Assembly (NCBI RefSeq): GCF_037943105.1
Contig: NZ_CP149803.1
Location: 3,390,001-3,454,000 of the forward strand
Length of the DNA: 64,000 bases
From: Pseudomonas sp. TMP9
Lineage (GTDB): Bacteria; Pseudomonadota; Gammaproteobacteria; Pseudomonadales; Pseudomonadaceae
Reading direction: 5' to 3'
Part shown: piece by piece, positions 40,780-50,012 of the stretch
Layout: each line of letters begins with the position of its first letter
Position numbering within the stretch: position 1 is the first letter of the stretch
Translations under genes and position numbers: made by a program
Notes under the pieces: model-generated
Seen by the model: only the letters and a program-made list of their open reading frames with translations
The model's database searches: none
Told to the model about the DNA's origin: nothing

Positions 40780-41781
40780 TCAGTTCCAACCCGCGCGGTC
40801 CATCAGCATGATGGCTTCAGCCTGACGCTTACCGGCCACTTCAACCGGGATGGCATCGGCCTTAAAGGTGCCCCATGCCTGCACTTCTTTGGACGCCGGG
40901 ACCTTCGGATTGGCCGGGAACTCTTGGTTAAGACCGGCAAACAGCGCCTGAGCTTCTTCGCTGGTCATCCACTCCAGCAGCTTTTGCGCCGCCTCGGCGT
41001 TCGGTGCGTACTTAGTGACGCCAGCACCGGCCAAGTTGACGTGCACCCCGCGGTCATTCTGGTTGGGCCAGTAGGGCTTCACTTTCAGGCCTGGTTGCTG
41101 CTGCTGCAGGCGCCCGAAGTAATAAGTGTTGGTAATGCCCACATCGCATTGACCGGCATCGATGGCTTGCAGCAACGCCGTGTCATCAGCGAAGACGTCA
41201 GTGGCCAGGTTGCTTACCCAGCCCTTGATAATTTCTTCGGTTTTAGCCGCGCCATGGATTTCGATCAGCGTGGCGGTCAGCGACTGGTTATAAACCTTCT
41301 TGCTGGTGCGCAGGCACAGACGGCCTTCCCAGTTTTTATCCGCCAGTGCTTCGTAGGTGGACAACTCGCTCGGCTCGACCCGCTCGGTGGAGTAAAAAAT
41401 TGTCCGCGCACGCAGTGACAAGCCTGTCCAGCTGCCGGTGCTAGAGCGGTACTGCGCAGGGATATTGGCGTCGATAACAGCCGACTTGAGCGGCTTAAGC
41501 ACACCTTGCTGCTCGGCCTGCCAGAGGTTGCCGGCATCCACCGTAATCAGCATATCGGCAGGCGTGTTCTCCCCCTCGGCTTGCAGACGCGCCAGCAGCG
41601 GCGCTTCTTTGTCGGTAATAAACTTCACTTCGACACCGGTTTTAGCGGTGTAGGCATCAAAAACTGGCTTGATCAGCTCATCGATGCGCGCGGAGTAAAC
41701 CACCACTTCATCAGCGGCCTGAACCGCGCCGGCCAACGCGGTGAGAGAAAGTGCGGCTAACAGACGCTTACTTACCTGCAT
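40780..41781 (-). CDS. Fe3+ ABC transporter substrate-binding protein (FbpA-type)
   Basis: This 333-residue periplasmic protein has a signal peptide (cleavage near VQAADE). The mature part begins VVVYSARID, typical of the iron-binding family 1 proteins such as FbpA and HitA. Two-Tyr iron ligands are suggested by [10 protein letters not shown]. It is the first gene of the iron uptake unit; higher expression than the permease is expected from the hairpins that follow it. Confidence 0.9.
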   Translation of the reverse strand: MQVSKRLLAALSLTALAGAVQAADEVVVYSARIDELIKPVFDAYTAKTGVEVKFITDKEAPLLARLQAEGENTPADMLITVDAGNLWQAEQQGVLKPLKSAVIDANIPAQYRSSTGSWTGLSLRARTIFYSTERVEPSELSTYEALADKNWEGRLCLRTSKKVYNQSLTATLIEIHGAAKTEEIIKGWVSNLATDVFADDTALLQAIDAGQCDVGITNTYYFGRLQQQQPGLKVKPYWPNQNDRGVHVNLAGAGVTKYAPNAEAAQKLLEWMTSEEAQALFAGLNQEFPANPKVPASKEVQAWGTFKADAIPVEVAGKRQAEAIMLMDRAGWN

Positions 41782-41796
41782 GGAGACTGCCTCATG

Positions 41797-41868
41797 GGTT
41801 TAGACGAGTTGAGATGCCAAATAGTATTGAATTGCATTTAGTTTCTCAACACGTTATTCGTCTAAACC
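41797..41868. promoter_or_regulatory. Large nested inverted repeat upstream of the iron-binding protein gene
   Basis: GGTTTAGACGA (41797-41807) is the complement of TCGTCTAAACC (41858-41868). Just inside, GTTGAGA (41808-41814) is the complement of TCTCAAC (41844-41850), with AT-rich DNA between. It covers the promoter region of the iron uptake genes. It is either an operator array or a leader hairpin. No convincing Fur box is seen. Confidence 0.55.
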
Positions 41869-41924
41869 TGTAACAAGCATCATCAACTCTCGTTTGGCCG
41901 GGTGAATTGAAGCACGTTAGCTGC

Positions 41925-43574
41925 TCAAGCGACCGCCTGCTGATCGGCCAATGCCTTGGCTTGCTCACGCAAGACAAACTTCTGCACCTTGCCGGTGCTG
42001 GTTTTTGGCAAGCTGGTAAACACCACGCAGCCCGGCACCTTGAAGCGCGCCAGGCGCTGCTGGCAGAAGGCGATCACCTCCTCGGCATTCAGTTCGGCAC
42101 CCGGCTTGAGGGTGACGAAGGCGCACGGCGTTTCACCCCATTTGGCATGGGCCATGGCCACCACGGCGGCTTCCAAAATCAACGGATGCCGATACAAGAC
42201 ATCTTCCACCTCGATGGAGGAAATATTCTCGCCGCCAGAAATGATGATGTCCTTGCTGCGATCTTTGATCTCCACATAACCGTCGGCATGCCAGACCGCC
42301 AGGTCGCCGGAATGGAACCAGCCACCAGCGAAGGCTTCAGCCGTGGCCGAAGGGTTTTTCAGGTAGCCTTTCATCACCACGTTACCGCGCATCATGATTT
42401 CGCCGATGGTCTGGCCGTCTTTCGGCACCGGCTGCAGGGTGTCTGGGTTAGCCACCATTAAACCGTCGAGTAAAGGGGCACGCACGCCCTGACGGGATTT
42501 CAGCCGGGCGCGCTGCTCTGCAGTTTCGCCGTCCCACTCATTCTTCCATTCACAGGCAACGCTAGGGCCGTAGGTTTCGGTCAGGCCGTAAACGTGGGTG
42601 ACGCGAAACTCCAGTGCTTCCATGGCCTCAATCACTGCGGCCGGAGGCGCGGCGCCGGCAGTGAGTACCTTGACTGGCCGAGTCTTCAGTACTTTTAACT
42701 CATCACAGGCGTTGGCCAGCATATTCAGCACAATCGGCGCACCGCAAAAGTGGTCGACACCATGCTCAGCAATGGCCGGATAGATAGCCTCGGCGCGCAC
42801 ATGGCGCAGGCATACATTGACGCCTACATAGGCCGCCAACGCCCAAGGGAAGCACCAGCCGTTGCAATGGAACATCGGCAGCGTCCACAGGTACACCGGG
42901 AAACGGCTCATGTCCCAGCACATGGCATTCGACAGGGCATTCAGGTGCGCGCCACGGTGGTGATAGACCACGCCCTTGGGGTTGCCGGTGGTGCCGGAGG
43001 TGTAGTTGAGGGAGATCGCCTGCCACTCATCTGCCGGCATTTGCCAGGCGTAATCAGCATCACCCTCGGCCAGTAACGCCTCGTAATCCAACTGGCCAAT
43101 TAGCAGACCGTCGCGGTACTCCACATCATCAATGCCAACGACGAGGGGCGGTTGCGGCAGGTGCCCGACCACACGCTGGGCCAGTTCACCAAACTCCTTG
43201 TCCACCAGCAGCACCTTGGCTTCACCGTGCTGCAGGATAAAGGCGATGGCTTCAGCATCCAGACGGGTGTTGATGGCATTCAGCACCGCACCGCACATCG
43301 GCACGCCAAAATGCGCCTCAAACATCGCCGGGCCGTTGGGGGCGATCACCGCCACCGTATCGCCCACGCCGATGCCGCGCTGGGCCAGCGCCGAGGCCAG
43401 ACGAATACTCCGAGTGTAGGTTTCGCCCCAGGTCTGGCGCAGGCTACCGTTGATCAATGCCAGGCGCTGTGGGTAGACACTGGCGGCGCGCTCGATAAAC
43501 CCCAGCGGGCTCAATGCCTGAAAATTCGCCGCATCGCGCGGCATACCGTATTCGTAAGGGTTGACGCTGTGCAT
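41925..43574 (-). CDS. AMP-dependent acyl-CoA synthetase
   Basis: This 549-residue ligase activates a carboxylic acid to an acyl-adenylate and then to acyl-CoA. The ATP-binding signature is YTSGTTGNPKGV, with YGLTETYGPS and GYVEIKDRSKDIIISGGENISS in the adenylation hinge and the catalytic Lys in KTSTGKVQK. It resembles the medium- and long-chain fatty acid group; substrate is open. The ATG at 43574 follows GGAG; the longer upstream frame has no support. It is divergent from fabY. Confidence 0.9.
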   Translation of the reverse strand: MHSVNPYEYGMPRDAANFQALSPLGFIERAASVYPQRLALINGSLRQTWGETYTRSIRLASALAQRGIGVGDTVAVIAPNGPAMFEAHFGVPMCGAVLNAINTRLDAEAIAFILQHGEAKVLLVDKEFGELAQRVVGHLPQPPLVVGIDDVEYRDGLLIGQLDYEALLAEGDADYAWQMPADEWQAISLNYTSGTTGNPKGVVYHHRGAHLNALSNAMCWDMSRFPVYLWTLPMFHCNGWCFPWALAAYVGVNVCLRHVRAEAIYPAIAEHGVDHFCGAPIVLNMLANACDELKVLKTRPVKVLTAGAAPPAAVIEAMEALEFRVTHVYGLTETYGPSVACEWKNEWDGETAEQRARLKSRQGVRAPLLDGLMVANPDTLQPVPKDGQTIGEIMMRGNVVMKGYLKNPSATAEAFAGGWFHSGDLAVWHADGYVEIKDRSKDIIISGGENISSIEVEDVLYRHPLILEAAVVAMAHAKWGETPCAFVTLKPGAELNAEEVIAFCQQRLARFKVPGCVVFTSLPKTSTGKVQKFVLREQAKALADQQAVA

Positions 43575-43817
43575 GGTTATTCTCCGGCAGGACCTTGGGC
43601 TGGAGAAACCATAGCAGTGGTAGGGTTTTGGCGATGCTCTACCTTGGTCGAAACCGTGACTCACGGGTCAGTAACCACGTCAGCATAGGCACCTGCACAG
43701 CCATGCTGAGCGCCTGACCGAGACGCAACTCCCGCCGCAGAGCGCTCCAGCTACCTTGGCACGCTGCCATCGTTTTATCTGCGCGTGCCGGGCGTCATCT
43801 TTTCAAGGAGTTATCGA

Positions 43818-45749
43818 GTGACCTCACGCTTACCTGTGATCGTTGGTTTTGGTGGCTATAACGCGGCCGGGCGCAGCTCTTTTCACCACGGCTTCCGCCG
43901 CACCGTGATTGAGTCCATGGACATCACCACACGTCAGCAAACCCTCGCTGGCCTTGCGGTAATGATGAAGCTGGTGAAAGTGGTCGATGGCGCGCACCAG
44001 GACAGCGAAGGCAACAGCCTCAGCCTGAATGAGATCGACAGCCGCTTCGCCGAGCAGATTCTCGCCTCGACCCTGGTGCGTCGCATCGAGAAACAGCACC
44101 TAGACCCGGATGCGGCGCATTGGCAAAAAACCATCGACATCAGCGCCACCGCTGGCCAGCCGCTGAGCTTTATCACCCTGCGCAAGCACCTGCCCGACCC
44201 GCTGCCATCGGACTGGGCGGTGGACGAATTAAACGCCACTGAAGTGCTCGTGACCCTGCATGACAACTGCGAGTTTAAGGTCGATAGCTACCGCGCCCTG
44301 CCGGTGAAATCCGCCGGGCAACTGCCCACCGGCTTTGAGCCGAGCGAGCTGTACAACGCCCGTTTCCACCCGCGCGGCCTGGCCATGACCATCGTCGGCG
44401 TTACCGACGCATTGCGCGCCACCGGCATCGAGTGGCAGACCATCATGCAGCACGTAGCCCCGGACGAAGTCGCGGTGTTCGCCGGCAGCATCATGAGTCA
44501 GCTCGACGAAAACGGCTTCGGCGGCCTGATGCAGTCGCGCCTCAAAGGCGGCCGCGTCACCGCCAAGCAGTTGGCCCTGGGCCTGAATACCATGCCGGCG
44601 GACTTTATCAACGCTTATGTACTGGGCAGCGTCGGCACCACTGGCAGCATCACAGGCGCCTGTGCCACCTTCCTCTATAACCTGCAGAAAGGCACCGAAC
44701 TGATTGCCAGCGGCAAGGCGCGAGTGGTCATCGTTGGCAACAGCGAAGCGCCGATCAATCAGGAATGCATCGAGGGTTATGGCGCCATGGGCGCGCTCGC
44801 CACCGAGGACGGCCTGCGACAGATCCAAAGCAAAAACGAGGGGGCCCAGAGCGAGAGCGAGGTAGACTGGCGTCGCGCCAGCCGCCCGTTTGGCGAAAAC
44901 TGCGGCTTTACCTTGGCGGAAGCCTGCCAGTTCGTGGTGCTGATGGATGACGCGTTGGCGCTAGAGCTGGGCGCCGACATTCACGGCGCCGTGCCGGATG
45001 TATTTATCAACGCGGACGGCTTTAAGAAATCCATTTCTGCCCCCGGCCCCGGCAATTACCTGACCGTGGCCAAGGCTGTGGCCAGTGCGGTGCAGTTGCT
45101 CGGTATTGATGCGGTGCGTGAACGCAGTTTCGTCCACGCGCATGGCTCCAGCACCCCGGCTAACCGGATTACCGAATCAGCCATTCTCGACCGTATTGCT
45201 GGCGTCTTCGCCATCGAACAATGGCCGGTGACGGCGGTGAAAGCCTTTGTCGGCCACTCGCTGGCCACCGCCAGTGGCGATCAAGTGATCTCAGCCTTGG
45301 GCAGTTTTAAGTACGGCATTATTCCGGGGATTAAAACCATCGATGCCGTGGCCGATGACGTCCACCAACAGCACCTGAGCTTTACCACCGCCGACCGCTG
45401 CCGCGCACCCGAGCAGCTGGATATGTGCGTGATTAACTCCAAAGGCTTTGGCGGCAACAACGCCAGCGCCTTGCTGCTGGCCCCGCATGTGGCTGAGCGC
45501 ATGCTGCGCAAGCGTCATGGCGAAACAGCGTTTGCCGCCTACCAAGCACGCCGCGAAACCACCCGCGCAGCGGCGCAGGCTTACGATGCACAGGCGCTCT
45601 TGGGACACTTGGGGATCATCTACAACTTCGGCCACGACCTGATCGACGATCAGCAGATCGAAATCAGCCCCGAGCACATAAAGGTTCCAGGCTTCGCCCA
45701 GCCGCTGGTGTTCAAAAAGGATGCGCGCTACAGCGATATGCTCGGCTGA
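43818..45749 (+). CDS. fabY: Beta-ketoacyl-ACP synthase FabY
   Basis: FabY starts fatty acid synthesis in pseudomonads by condensing acetyl-CoA with malonyl-ACP, in place of a dominant FabH. The 643-residue product is longer than FabB or FabF because of an extra N-terminal region. The thiolase-fold triad is visible: Cys282 in GACATF, His442 in AHGSST and His480 in VGHSLA. The GTG start at 43818 follows AAGGAG. The neighbours cysQ, nudE and yrfG keep the order known around PA5174. Confidence 0.93.
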   Translation: MTSRLPVIVGFGGYNAAGRSSFHHGFRRTVIESMDITTRQQTLAGLAVMMKLVKVVDGAHQDSEGNSLSLNEIDSRFAEQILASTLVRRIEKQHLDPDAAHWQKTIDISATAGQPLSFITLRKHLPDPLPSDWAVDELNATEVLVTLHDNCEFKVDSYRALPVKSAGQLPTGFEPSELYNARFHPRGLAMTIVGVTDALRATGIEWQTIMQHVAPDEVAVFAGSIMSQLDENGFGGLMQSRLKGGRVTAKQLALGLNTMPADFINAYVLGSVGTTGSITGACATFLYNLQKGTELIASGKARVVIVGNSEAPINQECIEGYGAMGALATEDGLRQIQSKNEGAQSESEVDWRRASRPFGENCGFTLAEACQFVVLMDDALALELGADIHGAVPDVFINADGFKKSISAPGPGNYLTVAKAVASAVQLLGIDAVRERSFVHAHGSSTPANRITESAILDRIAGVFAIEQWPVTAVKAFVGHSLATASGDQVISALGSFKYGIIPGIKTIDAVADDVHQQHLSFTTADRCRAPEQLDMCVINSKGFGGNNASALLLAPHVAERMLRKRHGETAFAAYQARRETTRAAAQAYDAQALLGHLGIIYNFGHDLIDDQQIEISPEHIKVPGFAQPLVFKKDARYSDMLG

Positions 45750-45793
45750 GTAAGTGGCCGGTGGATATACACACCGACATCCACCCTACTGCG

Positions 45794-45851
45794 GTAGCCC
45801 GGATGCAATCCGGGTTTCTTTGGTCTTTTACCCGGATTACATCCGGGCTAC
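45794..45851. repeat. REP-like element after fabY
   Basis: GTAGCCCGGATG (45794-45805) and CATCCGGGCTAC (45840-45851) form a 12-bp stem, with secondary CAATCCGGG / CCCGGATTA pairing inside. It lies between convergent fabY and cysQ and may end both transcripts. Confidence 0.75.
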
Positions 45852-45934
45852 GGGCATGATGCTGCCCTGCACACAGATCGGTGGCAGGGGCTTTAACCGC
45901 GACGGAGCCAGCCAGGTCACGGCAGGCTCATCCC

Positions 45935-46756
45935 TCAATCCAAGGCACGGGCCAACTGGATCAGCTCCGCTCGCCAAGCGGCTGCAGCCGGCAGGGCCAA
46001 AAAGTACGGATTAAGCAGCGACTCACGCGCCTCATAGGTCAGCACCTCGCCCTGCAACGTCAGCACCTCACCGCCCGCACCTTCCAGCACGCCTTGCGCC
46101 GCGGCAGTGTCCCACTGCGAGGTCGGGGCTAAGCGCGGGTAGCAGTCGGCATTGCCTTCGGCGAGCAGGCAGAATTTCAGTGAGCTGCCGACGCTGGCTA
46201 GTTGCAGATCACCAAAGCGCTCGCTCAAACCTGCCAGCAAGGCTTCTTGTGCAGGGCTGGAATGACGACGGCTGGCCACCAATGTAAACGCTTCCTGCGG
46301 GGCCAACCGCACGCTGATCGCCTCGCTGACACCTGCCGCATCAGCGCGCCAAGCGCCCAGACCAGCGCCGCCGTAATAGCACTGGCCGCTGGCTGGAATG
46401 CCGACCACGCCGAACACCACGCGACCGTTTTCGATCAGCGCGACGTTGACGGTGAATTCCTCGCTGCCGGCAATAAACTCCTTGGTGCCATCCAGCGGGT
46501 CAACCAGCCACCAGCGCTGCCACTGCGCACGCACGCTCAGGGCGATATCCGCGGCTTCCTCGGAAAGCACCGGGATATCAGGGGCCAAGGCCAGCAGGCC
46601 ATCATTAAGAAGGTGGTGCGCAGCCATATCGGCAGCGGTCACTGGCGAGGCATCGGCTTTCTCATTGACCGTCACGTTGGCGCGCCAGTGCGGCAGGATG
46701 GCGGCACCGGCCAGACGCACCAACTCGATCACTGCAGGAATCAGGGGGTGGCTCAC
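45935..46756 (-). CDS. cysQ: 3'(2'),5'-bisphosphate nucleotidase
   Basis: CysQ hydrolyses adenosine 3',5'-bisphosphate, the by-product of sulfate assimilation and carrier-protein transfer. The 273-residue protein has the metal-binding inositol-phosphatase motifs SEEAAD, DPLDGTKEFI and QWDTAAAQGVL. Its ATG overlaps the nudE stop by four bases, so the two are translationally coupled. It may indirectly relieve inhibition in sulfur metabolism. Confidence 0.95.
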   Translation of the reverse strand: MSHPLIPAVIELVRLAGAAILPHWRANVTVNEKADASPVTAADMAAHHLLNDGLLALAPDIPVLSEEAADIALSVRAQWQRWWLVDPLDGTKEFIAGSEEFTVNVALIENGRVVFGVVGIPASGQCYYGGAGLGAWRADAAGVSEAISVRLAPQEAFTLVASRRHSSPAQEALLAGLSERFGDLQLASVGSSLKFCLLAEGNADCYPRLAPTSQWDTAAAQGVLEGAGGEVLTLQGEVLTYEARESLLNPYFLALPAAAAWRAELIQLARALD

Positions 46757-47319
46757 GGTTTAAATTCTCCACGCTGAGTCAACACATCGCGAACCAAATA
46801 CAGCGCGGCCAGGGCACGGCCTTCGGTGAATTGTGGCTGTTGGATCAGGCTCAGCAGTTCGCGCAGGTTGGCTTTATCGACACGCATCGGTTCTGGCTCA
46901 TCGCCAGGCAGGCGTTCTTCGTAAAGGTCTTGAGCCAGCACCACCTGAATTTTCTGGCTCATGTAACCCGGCGACAGGCTTAGCTCAGCCAGATGCTCAA
47001 GATGCCGCGCGCCAAAGCCGGCTTCTTCCTTCAGCTCACGGTTCGCCGCCGCCAACACATCCTCACCCGGCTCGATCAGCCCCTTGGGCAGCGACAGCTG
47101 ATAATCATCGGTGCCGCCGCAGTATTCCTCCACCAGCAAGGCGTGCTCGGCATCCGCCATCGCCACCACCATCACCGCGCCATAGCCTGCGCCTTTGCCC
47201 GCCAGCCGCTCATAGGTGCGCTCAACGCCATTACTGAACCTCAGCTGCAACTCCTCAACCCGGAACAGACGGCTGCTGGCAACAATTTCGCGGGCGAGTA
47301 CGGTAGGTTTCTGGCGCAT
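46753..47319 (-). CDS. nudE: ADP compounds hydrolase NudE
   Basis: NudE is a Nudix hydrolase of ADP-ribose, NADH and related dinucleotides. From the ATG at 47319, which follows AGGAG, the product is 188 residues. The Nudix box core is RELKEEAG after PKGLIEPGED. A much longer frame upstream overlaps yrfG on the other strand and is spurious. It is divergent from yrfG and coupled to cysQ. Confidence 0.93.
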   Translation of the reverse strand: MRQKPTVLAREIVASSRLFRVEELQLRFSNGVERTYERLAGKGAGYGAVMVVAMADAEHALLVEEYCGGTDDYQLSLPKGLIEPGEDVLAAANRELKEEAGFGARHLEHLAELSLSPGYMSQKIQVVLAQDLYEERLPGDEPEPMRVDKANLRELLSLIQQPQFTEGRALAALYLVRDVLTQRGEFKP

Positions 47320-47347
47320 GAGGCGGCTCCTGGGCAGGGCATAGCGG

Positions 47348-47358
47348 GTTATCATAAC
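47348..47358. promoter_or_regulatory. Back-to-back -10 boxes between nudE and yrfG
   Basis: The palindrome GTTATCATAAC gives TATGAT on the minus strand, well placed for nudE, and TATCAT on the plus strand toward yrfG. Overlapping divergent promoters are likely but not proven. Confidence 0.4.
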
Positions 47359-47451
47359 GCGGCTTGTCCGATTATCTGCCCAGGAGATTGCGCGACCTCG
47401 ACGCCACAAGCGCAAATCGCCATAGCCTGCGCACCAGCCCAAAGAGTTCGC

Positions 47452-48114
47452 ATGCCCGCCTTGCCTTGGAACGCCATCGACACCGTCCTGCTGGATATGG
47501 ACGGCACCCTGCTCGATCTGCACTTCGACAACCACTTCTGGTTGCAGCACTTGCCGCAGCGCTACGCCGAGCACCACGGCATCAGCCGCGCGCTGGCTGA
47601 CGCCGAATTGCTGCCGCTGTTCCGTGAGCACGCCGGCACTCTTAACTGGTACTGCACAGATTTTTGGAGCCGCGAACTCAACCTGTCGATCCGCGACCTT
47701 AAGCGCGAAGTTGCGCACCTGATCGCCCTGCGCCCGGACGCCGACACCTTTATCCAGGCTCTGCGCGCGGCAGGTAAACAGGTAGTGCTGATTACCAATG
47801 CGCACCGCGACTCGCTGTCGCTAAAGCTGGAGCGCATTGAGCTGGTGCCCTATTTCGACCGCCTGATCAGCTCCCACGACTACGGCTTCCCCAAGGAAGA
47901 TCAGCAGTTCTGGCATGCCCTGCAACTCGACATCACCTTCACGCCGGCGCGCAGCCTGTTTATTGATGACAGCCTGCCCATTTTGCGCAGCGCTGGACGT
48001 TTTGGTATCGGCCACCTGCTCGCCGTGCATCAGCCCGACAGCCAGGCCGCGCCGAAAGACACCGAAGAGTTTGCCGCCGTTGAGGATTACCACGCCCTGC
48101 TGCAGGGGCTGTAG
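47452..48114 (+). CDS. yrfG: GMP/IMP nucleotidase YrfG-type HAD hydrolase
   Basis: This 220-residue HAD phosphatase has motif I LLDMDGTLLDL, ITNAHRDS as motif II and FIDDSLPILRSA as motif IV. E. coli YrfG hydrolyses GMP and IMP; that specificity is inferred by similarity and the conserved nudE-yrfG neighbourhood. The ATG at 47452 gives the expected N-terminus; the open frame extends further upstream only by overlapping nudE. A LysR gene follows after 40 bases. Confidence 0.88.
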   Translation: MPALPWNAIDTVLLDMDGTLLDLHFDNHFWLQHLPQRYAEHHGISRALADAELLPLFREHAGTLNWYCTDFWSRELNLSIRDLKREVAHLIALRPDADTFIQALRAAGKQVVLITNAHRDSLSLKLERIELVPYFDRLISSHDYGFPKEDQQFWHALQLDITFTPARSLFIDDSLPILRSAGRFGIGHLLAVHQPDSQAAPKDTEEFAAVEDYHALLQGL

Positions 48115-48154
48115 CCTCAAACAGCGTGCCGCCCAAGGACATTGAGGATGCTTT

Positions 48155-49063
48155 ATGGATATCAAACAGCTGAAGTTCCTCATCGCTTTAGATGAAACCC
48201 GGCATTTCGGCCAGGCCGCCGCGCGCTGCCATATCACCCAGCCGACGTTATCCATGCGCATACGCCAACTGGAAGATGAGTTGGGCCTGCAGTTGGTGCA
48301 CCGTGGCCAGCGCTTCGAGGGTTTCAGCGCCGAGGGCGAGCGCATTCTGGCCTGGGCCCGCAGTGTGATGGCCGCGCATGATGGCCTGTACGCCGAAGCA
48401 GCCGCCTGCCGTGGGCAGCTGGTCGGCACCCTGCGCTTGGGCGTGGTGCCGTTGGCGGGCTTCGACCCGATGCGCTTGGTGCAGTTTTTCGCGGAGCAAC
48501 ATCCCGGCCTGCGTTTTCAGCTGTTTGCCCTGAGCAGCGAGGAGATCCTTGAACGCCTCGGGCGCAATCAGCTCGACCTTGGCCTGTCGTACCTCGACCG
48601 CCTCAACCCTGAGCATTTCGACAGTTTAGAGCTGGCGCAAACCTCCATGGGCCTGTTGTATGACCGTCGGCACTTCCAGTTCACCGGCCCGGCGCTGCGC
48701 TGGGAAAGCCTGATCGAACTGCCGCTGGGATTGCTCTCGGCGGGCATGCATTTTCGCCAATCCATCGACCACAGCTTTCGCTCCCGTGGCCTGACGCCCA
48801 GCCCACGGCTGGAAACCGATGCCGTGCATCAACTGTTACAAGCCGTCAGCGCAGGCTTGTGTTGCGCGATCATGCCGCTCAACGGCGGCTTAGCGGAGTT
48901 CACCGAGCACCTGGCGCTGACGCCGATTGAGGATGCGCACATCCGCGCGCCACTGGGCTTGATTTTGCGCCGCAGCGCGCCGCGCTCAGCCCTGGCCGAA
49001 GCCTGCTTTGCCGAAGCGCATAAGCTTTTTCCCGGCACGGCGGGCTGCAAGGCTCACGCTTGA
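48155..49063 (+). CDS. LysR family transcriptional regulator of the fdhD/fdhF unit
   Basis: This 302-residue LysR-type regulator has an N-terminal winged helix (about 1-60, RHFGQAAARCHITQPTLSMR) and a co-inducer domain (about 90-290). It stands just upstream of fdhD on the same strand, and a LysR-type operator lies between them. Control of fdhD and the formate-dehydrogenase-like gene is inferred from this. Its ligand is unknown. Confidence 0.88.
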   Translation: MDIKQLKFLIALDETRHFGQAAARCHITQPTLSMRIRQLEDELGLQLVHRGQRFEGFSAEGERILAWARSVMAAHDGLYAEAAACRGQLVGTLRLGVVPLAGFDPMRLVQFFAEQHPGLRFQLFALSSEEILERLGRNQLDLGLSYLDRLNPEHFDSLELAQTSMGLLYDRRHFQFTGPALRWESLIELPLGLLSAGMHFRQSIDHSFRSRGLTPSPRLETDAVHQLLQAVSAGLCCAIMPLNGGLAEFTEHLALTPIEDAHIRAPLGLILRRSAPRSALAEACFAEAHKLFPGTAGCKAHA

Positions 49064-49067
49064 CGCC

Positions 49068-49125
49068 TTGATAGAGCACATCGATCAAAAGATCGTTAAC
49101 AGCAATTAGACGCCCCTGATAGAGC
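49068..49125 (+). promoter_or_regulatory. LysR-type operator before fdhD
   Basis: TTGAT-N11-ATCAA at 49068-49088 is a perfect T-N11-A dyad of the LysR type. Its half TGATAGAGC (49069-49077) recurs at 49117-49125 as a direct repeat, likely an activation half-site near the promoter. It sits between the LysR gene and fdhD. Confidence 0.6.
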
Positions 49126-49169
49126 GGCCTAGGCTGGCAAGACCACGTAATCGCCGGGAAGTCTTGTCC

Positions 49170-50012
49170 ATGTCACGCCACGCGCCCACCAGCCCGCCAC
49201 CCAGCGCGCCGACATTACTACCAGCACCCACCTACAGCTTTGCTGAGCTGGCTACCGACCAGCAAAGCGGGGCAGCCGCGCTGGCCAGCGAAACCGCTCT
49301 GGCGATCAGCTATAACGGCATCAGCCACAGCGTGATGATGGTTTCGCCCAGCGACCTAGAAGACTTTATCTACGGCTTCAGCCTGAGCGCCGGCCTGATC
49401 GACCGCTTCGATGAGATCTACGACATCAGCCTCCAGCAGCATGACAGCGCCATCAGTGCCGACGTACAGGTCAGCAACCGCGCCTTCTGGGCACTCAAGC
49501 AGCAGCGGCGCACGCTGACCGGTAACAGCGGCTGCGGCCTGTGCGGGGTCGAGGCATTGGCACAAGCGCTGCCGCAGCTGCAGAGCCTGATGCCCAGCCC
49601 ACTGCCGGCAGCCGCTCACTTGCAAGGCTTACGCGCACGCATTCAAGCCAAACAAACCATGGCTCGCCACAGTGGTGCGGTGCATGCCGCGCTGTTTGTC
49701 GATGGCCAGGGACAGATCCGCCTGTGCCGCGAAGACATCGGCCGGCATAACGCGCTCGACAAGCTACTCGGCGCACTGCACCGCGACAGTGAAGACCTGC
49801 GCCTGGGCTTTGCCGTAGTCACCAGCCGTTGCAGCCTGGAGCTGATCCACAAGGCGCTGCGCGCCGGTATCGGCACCCTGGTCAGCCTGTCGGCACCGAC
49901 CAGCCTGAGCGTGCAATGGGCACGCCAGCACAACCTCAATCTGATCCATATTCCCCAGCAGAGCGCACCACGGGTGTACAGCCCGGCCGCACCCGGAGCT
50001 ACCCAACCATGA
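49170..50012 (+). CDS. fdhD: Formate dehydrogenase accessory sulfurtransferase FdhD
   Basis: FdhD passes sulfur from the cysteine desulfurase IscS to the molybdenum cofactor of formate dehydrogenases, which is needed for activity. The 280 residues carry the catalytic CGLCG motif in NSGCGLCGVE and the conserved RHNALDKLLGA. The ATG at 49170 follows GGGAAG; a TTG two codons earlier is less likely. Its stop overlaps the start of the next gene (ATGA), consistent with dedicated maturation of that enzyme. Confidence 0.95.
   Translation: MSRHAPTSPPPSAPTLLPAPTYSFAELATDQQSGAAALASETALAISYNGISHSVMMVSPSDLEDFIYGFSLSAGLIDRFDEIYDISLQQHDSAISADVQVSNRAFWALKQQRRTLTGNSGCGLCGVEALAQALPQLQSLMPSPLPAAAHLQGLRARIQAKQTMARHSGAVHAALFVDGQGQIRLCREDIGRHNALDKLLGALHRDSEDLRLGFAVVTSRCSLELIHKALRAGIGTLVSLSAPTSLSVQWARQHNLNLIHIPQQSAPRVYSPAAPGATQP

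Noticed and set aside
41782..41924. Fur box upstream of the iron genes
   Set aside because: The best alignments to the 19-bp Fur consensus match only about eight positions in AT-rich DNA.
43741..43790. Sigma-54 promoter upstream of fabY
   Set aside because: TGGCAC is present but the -12 TTGC element is missing at the required spacing.
46993..47451. N-terminal extension of yrfG
   Set aside because: It overlaps nudE antisense and precedes HAD motif I with unrelated sequence.
47320..47805. N-terminal extension of nudE on the minus strand
   Set aside because: It overlaps yrfG on the other strand and adds no Nudix-family sequence; the ATG at 47319 has a proper ribosome site.
49829..50008. N-terminal extension of the molybdoenzyme
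   Set aside because: The 60 extra codons lie inside fdhD; the ATG overlapping the fdhD stop gives the expected start.
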